Part shown: one piece after another, positions 1-8,389 of the stretch
How positions within the stretch are numbered: the stretch's first letter is position 1
Layout of the letters: every line of letters begins with the position of its first letter
DNA from: Variovorax sp. EL159
GTDB taxonomy: Bacteria; Pseudomonadota; Gammaproteobacteria; Burkholderiales; Burkholderiaceae_C
DNA: 64,000 bases
Direction: 5' to 3'
NCBI RefSeq assembly: GCF_900100965.1
Contig: NZ_FMUJ01000002.1
Span: 1,051,869-1,115,868, forward strand
Made by a program: the position numbers and the translations under genes
Notes under the pieces: model-generated
Seen by the model: the letters and a program-made list of their open reading frames with translations, nothing else
What the model was told of the DNA's origin: nothing
Database searches by the model: none

Positions 1-237
1 GCCATCACCTCCATCGAGCGCTATTTCCGCGAGAACATGGAAGAGCCCATCGGCAACATCGGGGCGGGTGCGCTGCTCGGTTTCTTTCTCGAAGAGGTCG
101 GGCCCGTGGTCTACAACAAGGCCGTCACCGACGTGCAGGAGCGGCTGCAGTCCCGCCTTTCGGAGGTCGATCTCGAAGTGCACGAGGACGAATTCCAGTA
201 CTGGCGCAAGTTCGACAAGCAGAAAAAGGGGCGCTAG
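1..237 (+). CDS. DUF2164 family protein (5' end outside window)
   Basis: The reading frame is open from base 1, so the first ATG (base 37) is internal and the true start lies upstream. The visible 78 residues carry the usual DUF2164 features: a Ser-Ile-x-Arg-Tyr-Phe segment, then an acidic stretch, the block GALLGFFLEEVGPVVYN, and an aromatic tail (EFQYWRKF) near the C-terminus. Members are small cytosolic proteins of about 80-90 residues without an established function. Family assignment is by motif; no function is inferred. Confidence 0.8.
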   Translation, partial: AITSIERYFRENMEEPIGNIGAGALLGFFLEEVGPVVYNKAVTDVQERLQSRLSEVDLEVHEDEFQYWRKFDKQKKGR

Positions 238-332
238 GCACAGGCCCGTACCGGTGCCCCGACCCTGGAGCGTCGCGTCGGCGCATCGCGACGAATTCAA
301 AAGTGCTTCCAAACGTTGCAGAATCCGAAGCC

Positions 333-755
333 ATGCAACACCACCGCACGCCCATCCGCTCCATGTTCTGTTCGCTGCCGCGCACCCTTGCCGTCCTGCC
401 GCTCGTGTTGGCGGCCTCGCTGGCCGGCGCGCAGCAAGACCCGTCCGCCTTTCCGCTGGATTCGGTCGGCTACCTGAACGAGGAATTGCCCCGCATGGAG
501 GCCGCCATCGCCGCGAAAGACCGCAGCTTCTTCAGCGGCGCGATGGCCCGAACGGTGCAGTTTTCGGAGCGCTGGGGCTTCAAGGTCAAGGCCAACCCCG
601 ACCTGGCGGCCTACCCGATGTGCACTTCGGCGGTCATGGACTACGTGGTCGTCGGCATGTGCAGGCTCACGCCTTCCGAGGAATGCGAGCCCGGGCTGGC
701 GTCGCGCTTCGATGCCAACGTGCAGCGCTGCCGCGAAGTGGCCGCCAGGAAATAG
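333..755 (+). CDS. small exported protein of unknown function
   Basis: Encodes about 140 residues. The N-terminus has an Arg-containing stretch and a hydrophobic core ([17 protein letters not shown]) ending in an Ala-x-Ala-like cleavage region, so export to the periplasm is likely. The mature part has four Cys (in MCTS, GMCRL, EECEP, QRCRE) that could form two disulfides. The start is uncertain: ATGs at 303, 333 and 363 are in frame, none with a clear Shine-Dalgarno site; all keep the signal peptide. I do not recognise the family. It is followed 34 bases later by the crotonase gene on the same strand. Confidence 0.6.
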   Translation: MQHHRTPIRSMFCSLPRTLAVLPLVLAASLAGAQQDPSAFPLDSVGYLNEELPRMEAAIAAKDRSFFSGAMARTVQFSERWGFKVKANPDLAAYPMCTSAVMDYVVVGMCRLTPSEECEPGLASRFDANVQRCREVAARK

Positions 756-789
756 GCAAAAGAGAGACGAAAGAAAGAGACACCCCGCC

Positions 790-1587
790 ATGGACTACGC
801 CCGCTACCAGACCCTTGCCATCACGCGCCGTGGCGTCAATGGGGCGGTGCTCGACATCCAGATGCGCGCCACCAACGGCAAGCTGCCGACGGCCGGTCAC
901 GACGGGCATCGCGAGCTGGCCGAAATCTGGCGCGACGTGTCGGCCGACGACACGGTGCGCTGCGCGGTGCTGCGGGGCGAAGGGCAGGGCTTCTCGGGCG
1001 GCGGTGACCTGGGCATGGTGCAGGACATGACCACCGACGACGCGGTGCGCCAGCGCGTGTGGAAAGAGGCGCGCGACCTCGTCTACAACCTCATCAACTG
1101 CGACAAGCCCATCGTGAGCGCCATGCACGGCCCGGCGGTGGGCGCGGGGCTGGTGGCCGGTCTGCTGTCCGACATTTCCATCGCCGCGAAGAACGCGAAG
1201 ATCGTCGACGGCCACACGCGCCTGGGCGTGGCGGCGGGCGACCACGCGGCCATCGTGTGGCCACTGCTGTGCGGCATGGCCAAGGCCAAGTACCACCTGC
1301 TGCTGTGCGAACCGGTGAGCGGCGAAGAGGCCGAGCGCATCGGCCTGGTGTCGCTCGCGGTGGACGAAGCCGACCTGCTGCCGCGTGCCTACGAAGTGGC
1401 CGACCGGCTGGCGGCCGGTAGCCAGAGCGCCATTCGTCTGACCAAGTACGCGCTCAACAACTGGCTGCGCCAGGCCGGGCCGACTTTCGACGCCTCGCTG
1501 GCGCTCGAATTCATGGGCTTCGCGGGCGCCGACGTGCGCGAAGGCGTGGCCTCGCTGCGCGAACGGCGCGCGCCGAACTTCGGCTGA
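790..1587 (+). CDS. enoyl-CoA hydratase/isomerase (crotonase) family protein
   Basis: A 265-residue crotonase-fold protein, the normal length for a single-domain member. The oxyanion-hole segments are visible: FSGGGDLGM at about residues 66-74 and the block [12 protein letters not shown]. Crotonases process acyl-CoA thioesters in fatty-acid, aromatic or amino-acid breakdown. In the segment that normally holds the first catalytic Glu of hydratases (a Pro-Glu pair) this protein reads VDGHTRLG, so classical hydratase chemistry is doubtful and the substrate is unknown. The start at 790 follows a purine-rich run (GAAAGAGA); the upstream in-frame ATG at 712 would overlap the preceding gene by 44 bases. 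Confidence 0.8.
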   Translation: MDYARYQTLAITRRGVNGAVLDIQMRATNGKLPTAGHDGHRELAEIWRDVSADDTVRCAVLRGEGQGFSGGGDLGMVQDMTTDDAVRQRVWKEARDLVYNLINCDKPIVSAMHGPAVGAGLVAGLLSDISIAAKNAKIVDGHTRLGVAAGDHAAIVWPLLCGMAKAKYHLLLCEPVSGEEAERIGLVSLAVDEADLLPRAYEVADRLAAGSQSAIRLTKYALNNWLRQAGPTFDASLALEFMGFAGADVREGVASLRERRAPNFG

Positions 1588-1600
1588 TTTCCTGATTTCT

Positions 1601-1694
1601 CGCGGGACACCGCGGAACCGGCTTTGCCGGGCCGCTGGTGTCGCCCCCTGCAAGGGGGTTGGCGAAGCGACACGAAGTGCGCGAAGACTGGGGG
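1601..1694. repeat. intergenic palindromic repeat-like element between convergent genes
   Basis: Two stem-loops sit back to back in the convergent gap. The first (1606-1642) pairs GACACC with GGTGTC and CCGGC with GCCGG around a TTT loop; the second (1644-1658) is CCCCC-TGCAA-GGGGG. A conserved-looking tail (GGCGAAGCGACACGAAGTGC) runs to the stop codon of the peptidase gene. The structure matches what I remember of a short, high-copy intergenic element of Variovorax genomes. There is no T-tract, so a role as an intrinsic terminator is uncertain. Only this copy is seen in the window. Confidence 0.5.
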
Positions 1695-2801
1695 TTAGCT
1701 CGACTTGAGGCCCTGCAGCGTCTGCAGCAGCACGACACGCGTCTGGCCCAGCACCATGCCCTTCCACTCTTCGTTGTCGCAATAGAAGGCATCGCGCAGT
1801 TGCGCGCGGATCTCGCGCTTCTGCGCTTCCGGTGCCTCGGGGTGGCGGCGCAGCCAGGTGTCGGCGCGAAGGCAGGTCAGCACTTCGAGGTCGGGCAGCG
1901 TGCCGAACTCCAGGCCCATCGGCGCGACGCGCGCGTTCGGGCATTCGTCGTAGGCGGTCGAGATGACCGGCCCCGACACGTCGGCCGAGGCCGAGTCGCC
2001 GGCAAAGGGTGCGAACACGTCGGCGCCCCACCATGCATGCGCCATCGCGAGGTCTTCGGGCGTGTTGCGGCCCGGGTAGATCTTCTCGCCATGGCCGTAG
2101 GGCCCCAGGCCCGTGTGCACGTCGATCCAGCCGATGTGCGTGGCCGATGCCGCGTACTTGCGCAGGATCGCGCGGATGGTCTTGTTGCTCCACGACGGCG
2201 CGGTGCCGCCGTAGAAGAGGCCATCGGGCGAGGTGTACTGGCCCTTGGTGACGGCCGCGCGGAAGGCGGTCATGCCGTGCTTGCCGATGTAGGCGGCCAC
2301 GGCCGCTTCGTCCGCGGGTGTCGGCGGCCAGGTGGCGGGCAGCACCAGCGGCTCGACCTCGGCGTACCCGGCGTTCACCGGCAGCGGCGCATTGAAGTCG
2401 ATGTGGTTGCGGTTCAGGTCGATGTTGTCTTCGTTCGTGCGGTGCAGGTGCGAGAAGCCGTGCGGGTTGACCGCGTGCACCAGCAGCAGCGCCACACCGG
2501 CCTGCGCCAGTCGCGAGAGCAGGTCCGCGTCGTTCAGCGTGGCGATCTGCGCGCCCGAGCCGCAGAAGCCCTCGGGGCCGTGCGTGCCTGAGGTCACGAG
2601 CAGCAGCTTCTTGGCGTCGATGGCGCCGATCAGCGCCACGTCGGTGGCGAGTTCTTCACCGAGCGCGCCGCGGTGCGCGTCGAGCACAAAGGATTCGACG
2701 GCCGCGCCGCGCTGTGCGGCGGCATCGAGGAACTTGGCGCGGGCTTCGACATACGTGCCCGAGAAGTGGCGGGTGGCGGCGCTGCGTTGTGTGGTTGGCA
2801 T
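1695..2801 (-). CDS. M14-type metallopeptidase, DUF2817 family
   Basis: A 368-residue cytosolic protein without a signal peptide. Zinc-carboxypeptidase features are visible: SGTHGPEG (His-x-x-Glu, about residues 91-98), the segment NEDNIDLNRNH with the usual Asn-Arg substrate-binding pair, a later histidine (DVHTG), and a C-terminal Glu in GLEFGT. DUF2817 proteins are predicted to hydrolyse amide bonds of small substrates rather than proteins. It lies 43 bases downstream of the MHS-type transporter on the same strand, so the two probably form one operon in which the transporter imports what this enzyme hydrolyses. The substrate is unknown. Confidence 0.8.
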   Translation of the reverse strand: MPTTQRSAATRHFSGTYVEARAKFLDAAAQRGAAVESFVLDAHRGALGEELATDVALIGAIDAKKLLLVTSGTHGPEGFCGSGAQIATLNDADLLSRLAQAGVALLLVHAVNPHGFSHLHRTNEDNIDLNRNHIDFNAPLPVNAGYAEVEPLVLPATWPPTPADEAAVAAYIGKHGMTAFRAAVTKGQYTSPDGLFYGGTAPSWSNKTIRAILRKYAASATHIGWIDVHTGLGPYGHGEKIYPGRNTPEDLAMAHAWWGADVFAPFAGDSASADVSGPVISTAYDECPNARVAPMGLEFGTLPDLEVLTCLRADTWLRRHPEAPEAQKREIRAQLRDAFYCDNEEWKGMVLGQTRVVLLQTLQGLKSS

Positions 2802-2844
2802 GGAGTGGTTCCTGTGCGGTAAGTGGGGGTGAATGTGGGGTCAG

Positions 2845-4161
2845 TCAGGTCCGCGCGTACGCGTTGGCGGCATCGATGTCGCGGCCGGTGTGGTCGCGCA
2901 GCCAGAGCAGGCCCAGCAGCGAAACCACCGTCATGCCCACCAGGTACCAGGCCGGTGCAAGCTTGCTGCCGGTGGCGTTCACCAGCCAGGTGCTGATGAA
3001 GGGCGCGAAGCCGCCGAACAGCGCGACGCCCACGCTGTACACCAGCGACATGCCGCTGGCGCGCACCGCCTTCGGGAACATCTCGGGCAGCATCGTGATG
3101 CCGGGCACCGTCTGCGCCACGAGGCCGACGCTCAGCGCGCCGAGCACGACGAACAGCACTGTCGGCGTCGGCGAGGCATTGAGCCAGAGGAAGGCCGGGT
3201 AGATCACGATCGCGAGCGCGACGCGGCTCCACAAGATCAGCGGCTTGCGGCCCACCACGTCCGACAGCTTGCCGACGAAGGGCGCGAGCGCGAACGAGAT
3301 CAGGCCGGTCAGGGCCGCGCCGATCAGCGCCACCGATGGCGTGAAGCCCAGCTCGCGCACGGCGTAGGTCGGCATGTAGAAGGTCACCACGTAGGCGGCC
3401 GTGGTGCCGCCGATCAGCGCGAGGATGGCGGCCAGCACCGTCTTGCCGTGCTGCGTGCAGACGATCTTCAGGCTGCTTTCGCGCGGGGCGGCGGCTTCGG
3501 CCGGCGAGATATGGAGCGATTCTTCGAGGTGGCGGCGGATGTACATGCCCACCGGCGCGATCAGCATGCCGAGGACGAAAGGCACGCGCCAGCCCCAGCT
3601 CTGCATGGCTTCGGTGGACAGCGCGGCGGTCAGCGCGCCCACCACCACGGCGCCGAGCAGCACGCCCAGGCCCTGGCTTGCGAACTGCCAGCTTGCCATG
3701 TAGCCGCGGTTGGCCGGTGTGGCGTGCTCGACCAGCAGCGTGGTCGATGCGCCCACTTCGCCGCCGGCCGAAAAGCCCTGGATCAGCCGCGCCAGCACGA
3801 TGATGATCGGCGCCGCGACGCCGATGCTCGCGTAGGTGGGCGTGAAGGCGATCAGCGCGCAGCCCAGCGCCATCAGGAAGATCGTCAGCGTCATGGCCTT
3901 CTTGCGGCCCGCGCGGTCGGCATACGCGCCGATGACGATGCCGCCCAGCGGCCGCATGATGAACCCCACGCCGAAGCTGGCCACCGTCAGCAGCAGCTGG
4001 CCGTATGAATTGAAGGTCGGAAAGAACAGCTTGCCGATCACCAGGGCCAGGAAGCCATAGACCGTGAAGTCGAAGAATTCCAGCCCGTTGCCGATGGTGG
4101 TGGCCACGATGGTCTGGCGCCTTTGCGCGGACGCCGAGGGCTGCTTGCTTGGGGTGCTCAT
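2845..4161 (-). CDS. MFS transporter, metabolite:H+ symporter (MHS) type
   Basis: 438 residues with about 12 hydrophobic segments. The N-terminal block GNGLEFFDFTVYG is the MHS-family signature (GNxxEwyDFxxYG), and the loop-2 motif DRAGRKK is present. MHS proteins import organic acids such as citrate, ketoglutarate or proline betaine with protons. The chosen ATG at 4161 is preceded by CTGGAGAG at correct spacing; an ATG at 4215 would add 18 residues that do not resemble the family. It is transcribed divergently from the LysR gene and upstream of the M14-type peptidase. The substrate cannot be read from the sequence. Confidence 0.85.
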   Translation of the reverse strand: MSTPSKQPSASAQRRQTIVATTIGNGLEFFDFTVYGFLALVIGKLFFPTFNSYGQLLLTVASFGVGFIMRPLGGIVIGAYADRAGRKKAMTLTIFLMALGCALIAFTPTYASIGVAAPIIIVLARLIQGFSAGGEVGASTTLLVEHATPANRGYMASWQFASQGLGVLLGAVVVGALTAALSTEAMQSWGWRVPFVLGMLIAPVGMYIRRHLEESLHISPAEAAAPRESSLKIVCTQHGKTVLAAILALIGGTTAAYVVTFYMPTYAVRELGFTPSVALIGAALTGLISFALAPFVGKLSDVVGRKPLILWSRVALAIVIYPAFLWLNASPTPTVLFVVLGALSVGLVAQTVPGITMLPEMFPKAVRASGMSLVYSVGVALFGGFAPFISTWLVNATGSKLAPAWYLVGMTVVSLLGLLWLRDHTGRDIDAANAYART

Positions 4162-4253
4162 GTCTCTCCAGTGTGTGTCTTGCTTTTCGAGGATGTCGGT
4201 CGAAGGTATCTGCATACACCGCGACCGCGCCGGATGCTAGAGACTCGCCGCTG

Positions 4254-4303
4254 TCATGAAAAGACAATAATTGGGCGTCAAAGATAACTTTTGGTTTTCA
4301 TGA
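4254..4303. promoter_or_regulatory. inverted repeat flanking the LysR start, possible operator
   Basis: TCATGAAAA (4254-4262) and its exact reverse complement TTTTCATGA (4295-4303) are separated by 32 bases in the region between the LysR gene and the divergent transporter gene. The centres are 41 bases apart, about four helical turns, a geometry compatible with a LysR tetramer, and the right arm covers the LysR start codon, which would suit autorepression. Seen: the repeat. Inferred: its role. Confidence 0.35.
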
Positions 4304-5217
4304 AGCCCAACCAGCTGCACGCCTTCGTGGCGGTGATCGAGCAGATGAGCATCCGTGCCGCGGCGCGCGTCCTGGGCATCTCGCAGCCGGCCGTGACCAA
4401 GATCGTGCGCGAGCTGGAGCGCGAAGTGGGGGCGCCGCTGGTCGAGCGCAGCGTCAAGGGCGTGCGGCTCACCGAGTTCGGCAGGGCCTTCGCGCCCCGG
4501 GCGAGGCTGCTGCTGGCCGACATGCAGCGCGCACGCGACGAGATCGCGCAGATCCGCAACGGCGCCACCGGTTCCATCTCGCTGGCGGTGAGCGCATCGT
4601 TCGCGCTGACCGTGCTGCCCGCCGCGTTCAAGGACTTCCACACACGCCTGCCCGCGGTCGACGTGCAGTTCAGCGAGGCGGTGCTGCCGTGGATGCTGGC
4701 GCGGCTGCGCGACGGCTACCTGGACTTCGCGGTCGCGCACGTGGTGCCGGGCCGGCTCGACCCGCAGTTCGAGACCATCGAGCTGTTCCCCGTGCAACTG
4801 GTGGTGGGCCTGCGCGAGCGCCATCCGCTGCGCGCGAGCCGCTCGCTGATGGACCTGTACGAAGGCGAATGGATCCTGCCGGGCGACGACCACGGCCAGC
4901 GCGGTGGCGATGCGGTGGCGCCGCTGTTCATGCCATTGGGCCTGCCGCCACCGGCGCGCGTCATCCAGGGGCAGTCGGTCACGGTGGCGCTGGGGCTGGT
5001 CGGGCACATGGACCTGATCGGGTTGTTCGTCGAGCCGCTGGTCAAGCTCGCCTTCAAGCGTCACGGCATCCGCCGCGTGGAGATCGAAGAGGCGCTGCCG
5101 ACGCTGAACGTGTGCGTCATCAAGCGCAAGGGCCAGTTGCTGACGCCGGCGGCGCAGCACTTCGTGGAATGCGTGCAGCGTGCGTCGGCGGCTGCGATGG
5201 CCGCGAAGGCGGGCTAA
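4300..5217 (+). CDS. LysR-family transcriptional regulator
   Basis: 305 residues, normal LysR length. The N-terminal winged helix-turn-helix is clear at about residues 1-60 (QLHAFVAVIEQ ... ISQPAVTKIVRELE), and the rest is the co-inducer-binding domain, including an acidic block near the C-terminus. The start is the ATG at 4300; a TTG at 4291 is in frame but gives no family-like extension. The gene is divergent from the MHS transporter/peptidase pair with a 138-base gap, the classic arrangement of a LysR activator with its target operon. The effector is probably the transported compound. Confidence 0.9.
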   Translation: MKPNQLHAFVAVIEQMSIRAAARVLGISQPAVTKIVRELEREVGAPLVERSVKGVRLTEFGRAFAPRARLLLADMQRARDEIAQIRNGATGSISLAVSASFALTVLPAAFKDFHTRLPAVDVQFSEAVLPWMLARLRDGYLDFAVAHVVPGRLDPQFETIELFPVQLVVGLRERHPLRASRSLMDLYEGEWILPGDDHGQRGGDAVAPLFMPLGLPPPARVIQGQSVTVALGLVGHMDLIGLFVEPLVKLAFKRHGIRRVEIEEALPTLNVCVIKRKGQLLTPAAQHFVECVQRASAAAMAAKAG

Positions 5218-5232
5218 GCCGAAGGGCGCGGA

Positions 5233-5895
5233 TCAGGCTGGAGGAAAGTCGACGCCGCGTTCGCCGCCTTGCCAGGGCGCGTACTTGTGCATGGCGCGTG
5301 CGAACAGCGCTGAGTCCGTCCAGCCCGACAACCACGCGTGCAGGCGCGGCCAGGGCTGCGCATCGAACCATGCCGGCTCGACCATCGCGAACTGGCGCAC
5401 GAAGGGCATGACGGCGGCGTCGGCCAGCGTGGCGTGCGCGCCTGCCAGGTGGGCCGAGGCCGAGAGCCGGGCTTCGAGATCGCGAAGGAACTGCGCACCC
5501 TGCTCGCGGGCGGCGTTGCCCACGTTCGTGTCAGTGAACCGGCCGGGGTACTTGTAGCGATCGAGCTGGGGCTTGAACCCGTCGTCGCATGCGGCCACCA
5601 GCGCCAGCATGTCGTCGAGCGTGCCCACGCCGGGCTGCAGCCAATGGTGCGGGTCGCTGCGCTGCAGCGCCCAGCGCATCACGTCCAGGCTTTGTTCGAG
5701 CACCGTGCCGTCGGCCATCACCAGCACGGGCACCGTGCCCTTGGGCGAGGCGGCGAGCATTTCGGCAGGCTTGTTCTTCAGCACAACCTCGCGCAGCTCG
5801 CAGTGCTGGCCGCTCGCGACCAGCGCGAGCCGGGCCCGCATCGCATAGGGGCAGCGGCGGAACGAATAAAGAACGGGGAGGTCGGTGGCGGACAT
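5233..5895 (-). CDS. glutathione S-transferase family protein
   Basis: 220 residues. The N-terminal thioredoxin-fold domain opens with LPVLYSFRRCPYAMRAR, placing a Cys-Pro at residues 15-16 as in Cys-type GSTs and glutaredoxin-like transferases. ASPKGTVPVLV (cis-Pro) and LEQSLDVMRW (Glu-Ser glutathione-binding pair) follow. An all-helical C-terminal domain starts near residue 90. It ends 15 bases from the convergent LysR gene and is divergent from the AraC-type gene. Predicted to be a cytosolic glutathione-dependent transferase or reductase; substrate unknown. Confidence 0.85.
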   Translation of the reverse strand: MSATDLPVLYSFRRCPYAMRARLALVASGQHCELREVVLKNKPAEMLAASPKGTVPVLVMADGTVLEQSLDVMRWALQRSDPHHWLQPGVGTLDDMLALVAACDDGFKPQLDRYKYPGRFTDTNVGNAAREQGAQFLRDLEARLSASAHLAGAHATLADAAVMPFVRQFAMVEPAWFDAQPWPRLHAWLSGWTDSALFARAMHKYAPWQGGERGVDFPPA

Positions 5896-5978
5896 GCGTA
5901 CTTGCGGGCGAAGCCTCCGATTTTCAGCGACGGCCGGCGGCTCGCGCCGGCACGGGGTTTTCATCACAATCGGCGGCC

Positions 5979-6854
5979 ATGGCCGAACGCCTCTTCCTTC
6001 GCCTCGACGACGACCCATTGCACGGGCCGGAATCGGGCGTGCCCGCCGGCACGCTGCGCGCACTGCCGGTAGGGGCCGCGTTGCGGGCGCATGTCTCGCA
6101 CATCCTGCTGTACCGCGAGACCTTCGCCGAAGGCCACGAGATGCGCGAGCGCGTGCTGCCCGATGGCGCGGTGCGGCTGATCTTCAACTTCGGCGATGCA
6201 CCGTCCGCGGACGACGGCGAGGGGCATGCGGTGGAGGCTATCGGCGCATCGACCGCACCGGTGGTGGTGCGCATGCGCCGGCGGGTGGAAGGGCTCTCCG
6301 TCACGCTGCGCCCCGGTGCCGCAGCAGTCTTGCTGGGCGTGCCGGCCGGTGAGATCGGTGGCACGGCCGTGCACCTCGATGCGCTGTGGCATGGCGAAGG
6401 CGCCGAGTTGCTGGAGCGCATGGCCGAGGCGTCGGACGACATGGCGCGCGGTGTGTTGCTGCACGCTGCCTTGCAACGCCGGCTGCTCGATGGCGATGTC
6501 GCGCGCGGCTCCGCTGCCACTGCGATGCATGCGGCACGGCTCATCACCGCATCGGGCGGGCGCAAGTCCGTGCGCGACGTGGCTGCCGCTGTCGGCGTGG
6601 GCGAGCGGCGCCTGCAGCAGCTCTTTCACGCGCACGTGGGCCTGTCGCCGCGCGCATGGAGCCGGCTCGCAAGGCTGCATGCCTGCCTGCGCGCATTGCG
6701 CCTGCAGCCTTCGCCCGCCTGGGCGGACGTGGCGGTCGATGGTGGCTTCTACGACCAGTCGCATCTGGTGAACGAATTCCGGGCGCTCTGTGGTGTCACA
6801 CCGACCGAGTTCATGGGGCATGCGGTTTCGGGTTCTTCCAAGACGGCGGCCTGA
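5979..6854 (+). CDS. AraC-family transcriptional regulator
   Basis: 291 residues. The C-terminal AraC/XylS double helix-turn-helix lies at about residues 180-280: VRDVAAAVGVGERRLQQLFHAHVGLSPRAWSR is cut here into the helix 2-3 region, followed by FYDQSHLVNEFRALCGVTPTEF. The N-terminal half resembles the ligand domain often called DUF6597 (RVLPDGAVRLIFNFGD). The ATG at 5979 begins MAERLF and leaves 83 bases to the divergent GST gene; upstream in-frame codons lie in that gene's leader. The next gene downstream is an SDR, whose expression it may control. Confidence 0.88.
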   Translation: MAERLFLRLDDDPLHGPESGVPAGTLRALPVGAALRAHVSHILLYRETFAEGHEMRERVLPDGAVRLIFNFGDAPSADDGEGHAVEAIGASTAPVVVRMRRRVEGLSVTLRPGAAAVLLGVPAGEIGGTAVHLDALWHGEGAELLERMAEASDDMARGVLLHAALQRRLLDGDVARGSAATAMHAARLITASGGRKSVRDVAAAVGVGERRLQQLFHAHVGLSPRAWSRLARLHACLRALRLQPSPAWADVAVDGGFYDQSHLVNEFRALCGVTPTEFMGHAVSGSSKTAA

Positions 6855-6918
6855 GGGCGAACTATCTTCGCCGGCTCTCAAGCAGGCAGATCGAAGCAGA
6901 TCGAAGGAGCAACCCGAC

Positions 6919-7815
6919 ATGAAGACAGAAAGCGCCAACCGCCCATTGAAAGACTGCGTGGCCGTGGTGACCGGCGCAAGCCGTGGGGCCGGGCGCGGCA
7001 TCGCGCAGGAACTGGGCGCCGCCGGTGCCACCGTGTACGTCACCGGGCGCAGCACGCGCGAACAACCCGCGGCCACCTACGGGCAGCTGCTGGCCCTGTC
7101 AGACATGCAGGCCGTGCCCGGCAGCATCGACGACACGGCCGACGAAGTCACCCGCATGGGCGGGCGCGGCATCGCCGTGCGATGCGACCACACGCGCGAA
7201 GAAGAAGTGGCGGCACTCTTCGCGCGCGTGGAGAAAGACGCGGGCCGGCTCGACCTGCTCGTCAACAACGCATGGGGCGGCCACGAGACCTTCAACGGTG
7301 TGTTCGAGGCGCCGTTCTGGGAGCACCCGCTGTCGAACTGGGATTCGATGTTCGACCGTGGCGTGCGCAACCACCTCGTGGCCAGCCGTTGCGCCGCGCC
7401 GCTGATGGTGCGGCGGAAGAAGGGGCTGGTGCTCACCACCACCTTCTGGGACCGTGGCCACTACCTGCGCGGCAGCCTCTTCTATGACCTCGCCAAGGCC
7501 TCGATGACACGGCTGGCCTTTGGCATGGCGCAAGACCTGCGACCGCACAACGTCGCGTCCATCGCCGTATCGCCAGGCTGGATGCGTACCGAATTCGTGC
7601 TGGCCGCCTACAAAACCGACGAGGCGCACTGGCATGAGCACCCGCCGCTGGCGCGCACGGAATCGCCGCGCTACCTGGGGCGTGCGATCGCCGCGCTGGC
7701 GGGCGATCCAGGGGTGATGGCCAAGAGCGGCGATGTGCTGCGCGTGGCCGACCTCGCACGGGAGTACGGCTTCACCGACATCGATGGGCGGCAGGTCGAA
7801 GCGTTCGAGATGTAG
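6919..7815 (+). CDS. SDR-family oxidoreductase
   Basis: 298 residues, somewhat longer than a classical SDR. The nucleotide-binding motif TGASRGAGRG is near residue 17, NNAWGG replaces the usual NNAG, and the catalytic Tyr/Lys lies in YDLAKA, so NAD(P)-dependent alcohol/ketone chemistry is expected. The start is fixed by an AAGGAG ribosome-binding site at 6904-6909, nine bases before the ATG. It ends 16 bases from the convergent phnN. The substrate is unknown. The type resembles the human DHRS1-like group, but that is only a similarity of motif. Confidence 0.85.
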   Translation: MKTESANRPLKDCVAVVTGASRGAGRGIAQELGAAGATVYVTGRSTREQPAATYGQLLALSDMQAVPGSIDDTADEVTRMGGRGIAVRCDHTREEEVAALFARVEKDAGRLDLLVNNAWGGHETFNGVFEAPFWEHPLSNWDSMFDRGVRNHLVASRCAAPLMVRRKKGLVLTTTFWDRGHYLRGSLFYDLAKASMTRLAFGMAQDLRPHNVASIAVSPGWMRTEFVLAAYKTDEAHWHEHPPLARTESPRYLGRAIAALAGDPGVMAKSGDVLRVADLAREYGFTDIDGRQVEAFEM

Positions 7816-7831
7816 ACGCGGCGGCCGTGCC

Positions 7832-8389
7832 TCATGCAAAGGCGGTCAGCTGGAGCGCGTGCGCGAGCTGTGCGCCGGCCTCGGCCAGCGCACGGTCGTT
7901 GTGGATCTCGATACCGGCCAGGCCCGGCGGCATCCGGAAATCAAGCGCCCGCTGCACCCGCGCCTCGACCATCTCCGCCGACTCGCGCCCTCTGGCCATG
8001 AGGCGCTGCCGCAGGGTCTGGACACTGGCCGTGACGTGGACCACCGTCATGTCGGGATAGCGCTGCGCCGCTTCGGGCAGGTAGGCGCGCGACCCGTTGA
8101 CGATCACGACCTCGCTGCCGCGTCGCGGTGGCAGCTCGGCATGGCGCACGCCGTAGCACAGGCCATTGGCCGCCCAGTCGAGCCCGAAGGCGCCGGCTTC
8201 GCGCAGGTGCAGAAAGCCGCGCATGTCGACGCTGTCGTGCTGCTCGCCATCGGCCGTGGCGGCGCGCGTGATCGTGCGGCGTGCAAAGGCGACCGGTGCG
8301 TCGGGTGCCAGCTGCGCCTTCAGCCACGCGAGCAGGCTGTCCTTGCCCGCGCCCGAGGGGCCGGCGACGTACACGAGCCGCCCGGTCAC
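7832..8389 (-). CDS. phnN: ribose 1,5-bisphosphate phosphokinase PhnN
   Basis: 185 residues, the normal PhnN size. It starts with a P-loop, GPSGAGKDS at residues 10-18, in a guanylate-kinase-like fold. PhnN converts ribose 1,5-bisphosphate to PRPP with ATP, recycling the sugar released by the C-P lyase pathway. The start is a GTG at 8389 whose sequence GTGA overlaps the stop of the upstream gene by four bases, implying translational coupling. It is last in the leftward phnF-DUF1045-phnN operon. Gene-symbol confidence comes from family motif plus location. Confidence 0.92.
   Translation of the reverse strand: MTGRLVYVAGPSGAGKDSLLAWLKAQLAPDAPVAFARRTITRAATADGEQHDSVDMRGFLHLREAGAFGLDWAANGLCYGVRHAELPPRRGSEVVIVNGSRAYLPEAAQRYPDMTVVHVTASVQTLRQRLMARGRESAEMVEARVQRALDFRMPPGLAGIEIHNDRALAEAGAQLAHALQLTAFA

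Noticed and set aside
1877..2591. Several long open frames on both strands across the DUF2817 gene (up to 317 residues).
   Set aside because: They are Arg/Ala/Gly/His-rich shadow translations typical of GC-rich DNA and lack any family motif; the 368-residue peptidase frame explains the region.
2833..4008. A 391-residue frame on the plus strand opposite the MHS transporter.
   Set aside because: Composition is dominated by His, Arg, Gln and Ala without hydrophobic or domain pattern; it is the antisense shadow of the transporter.
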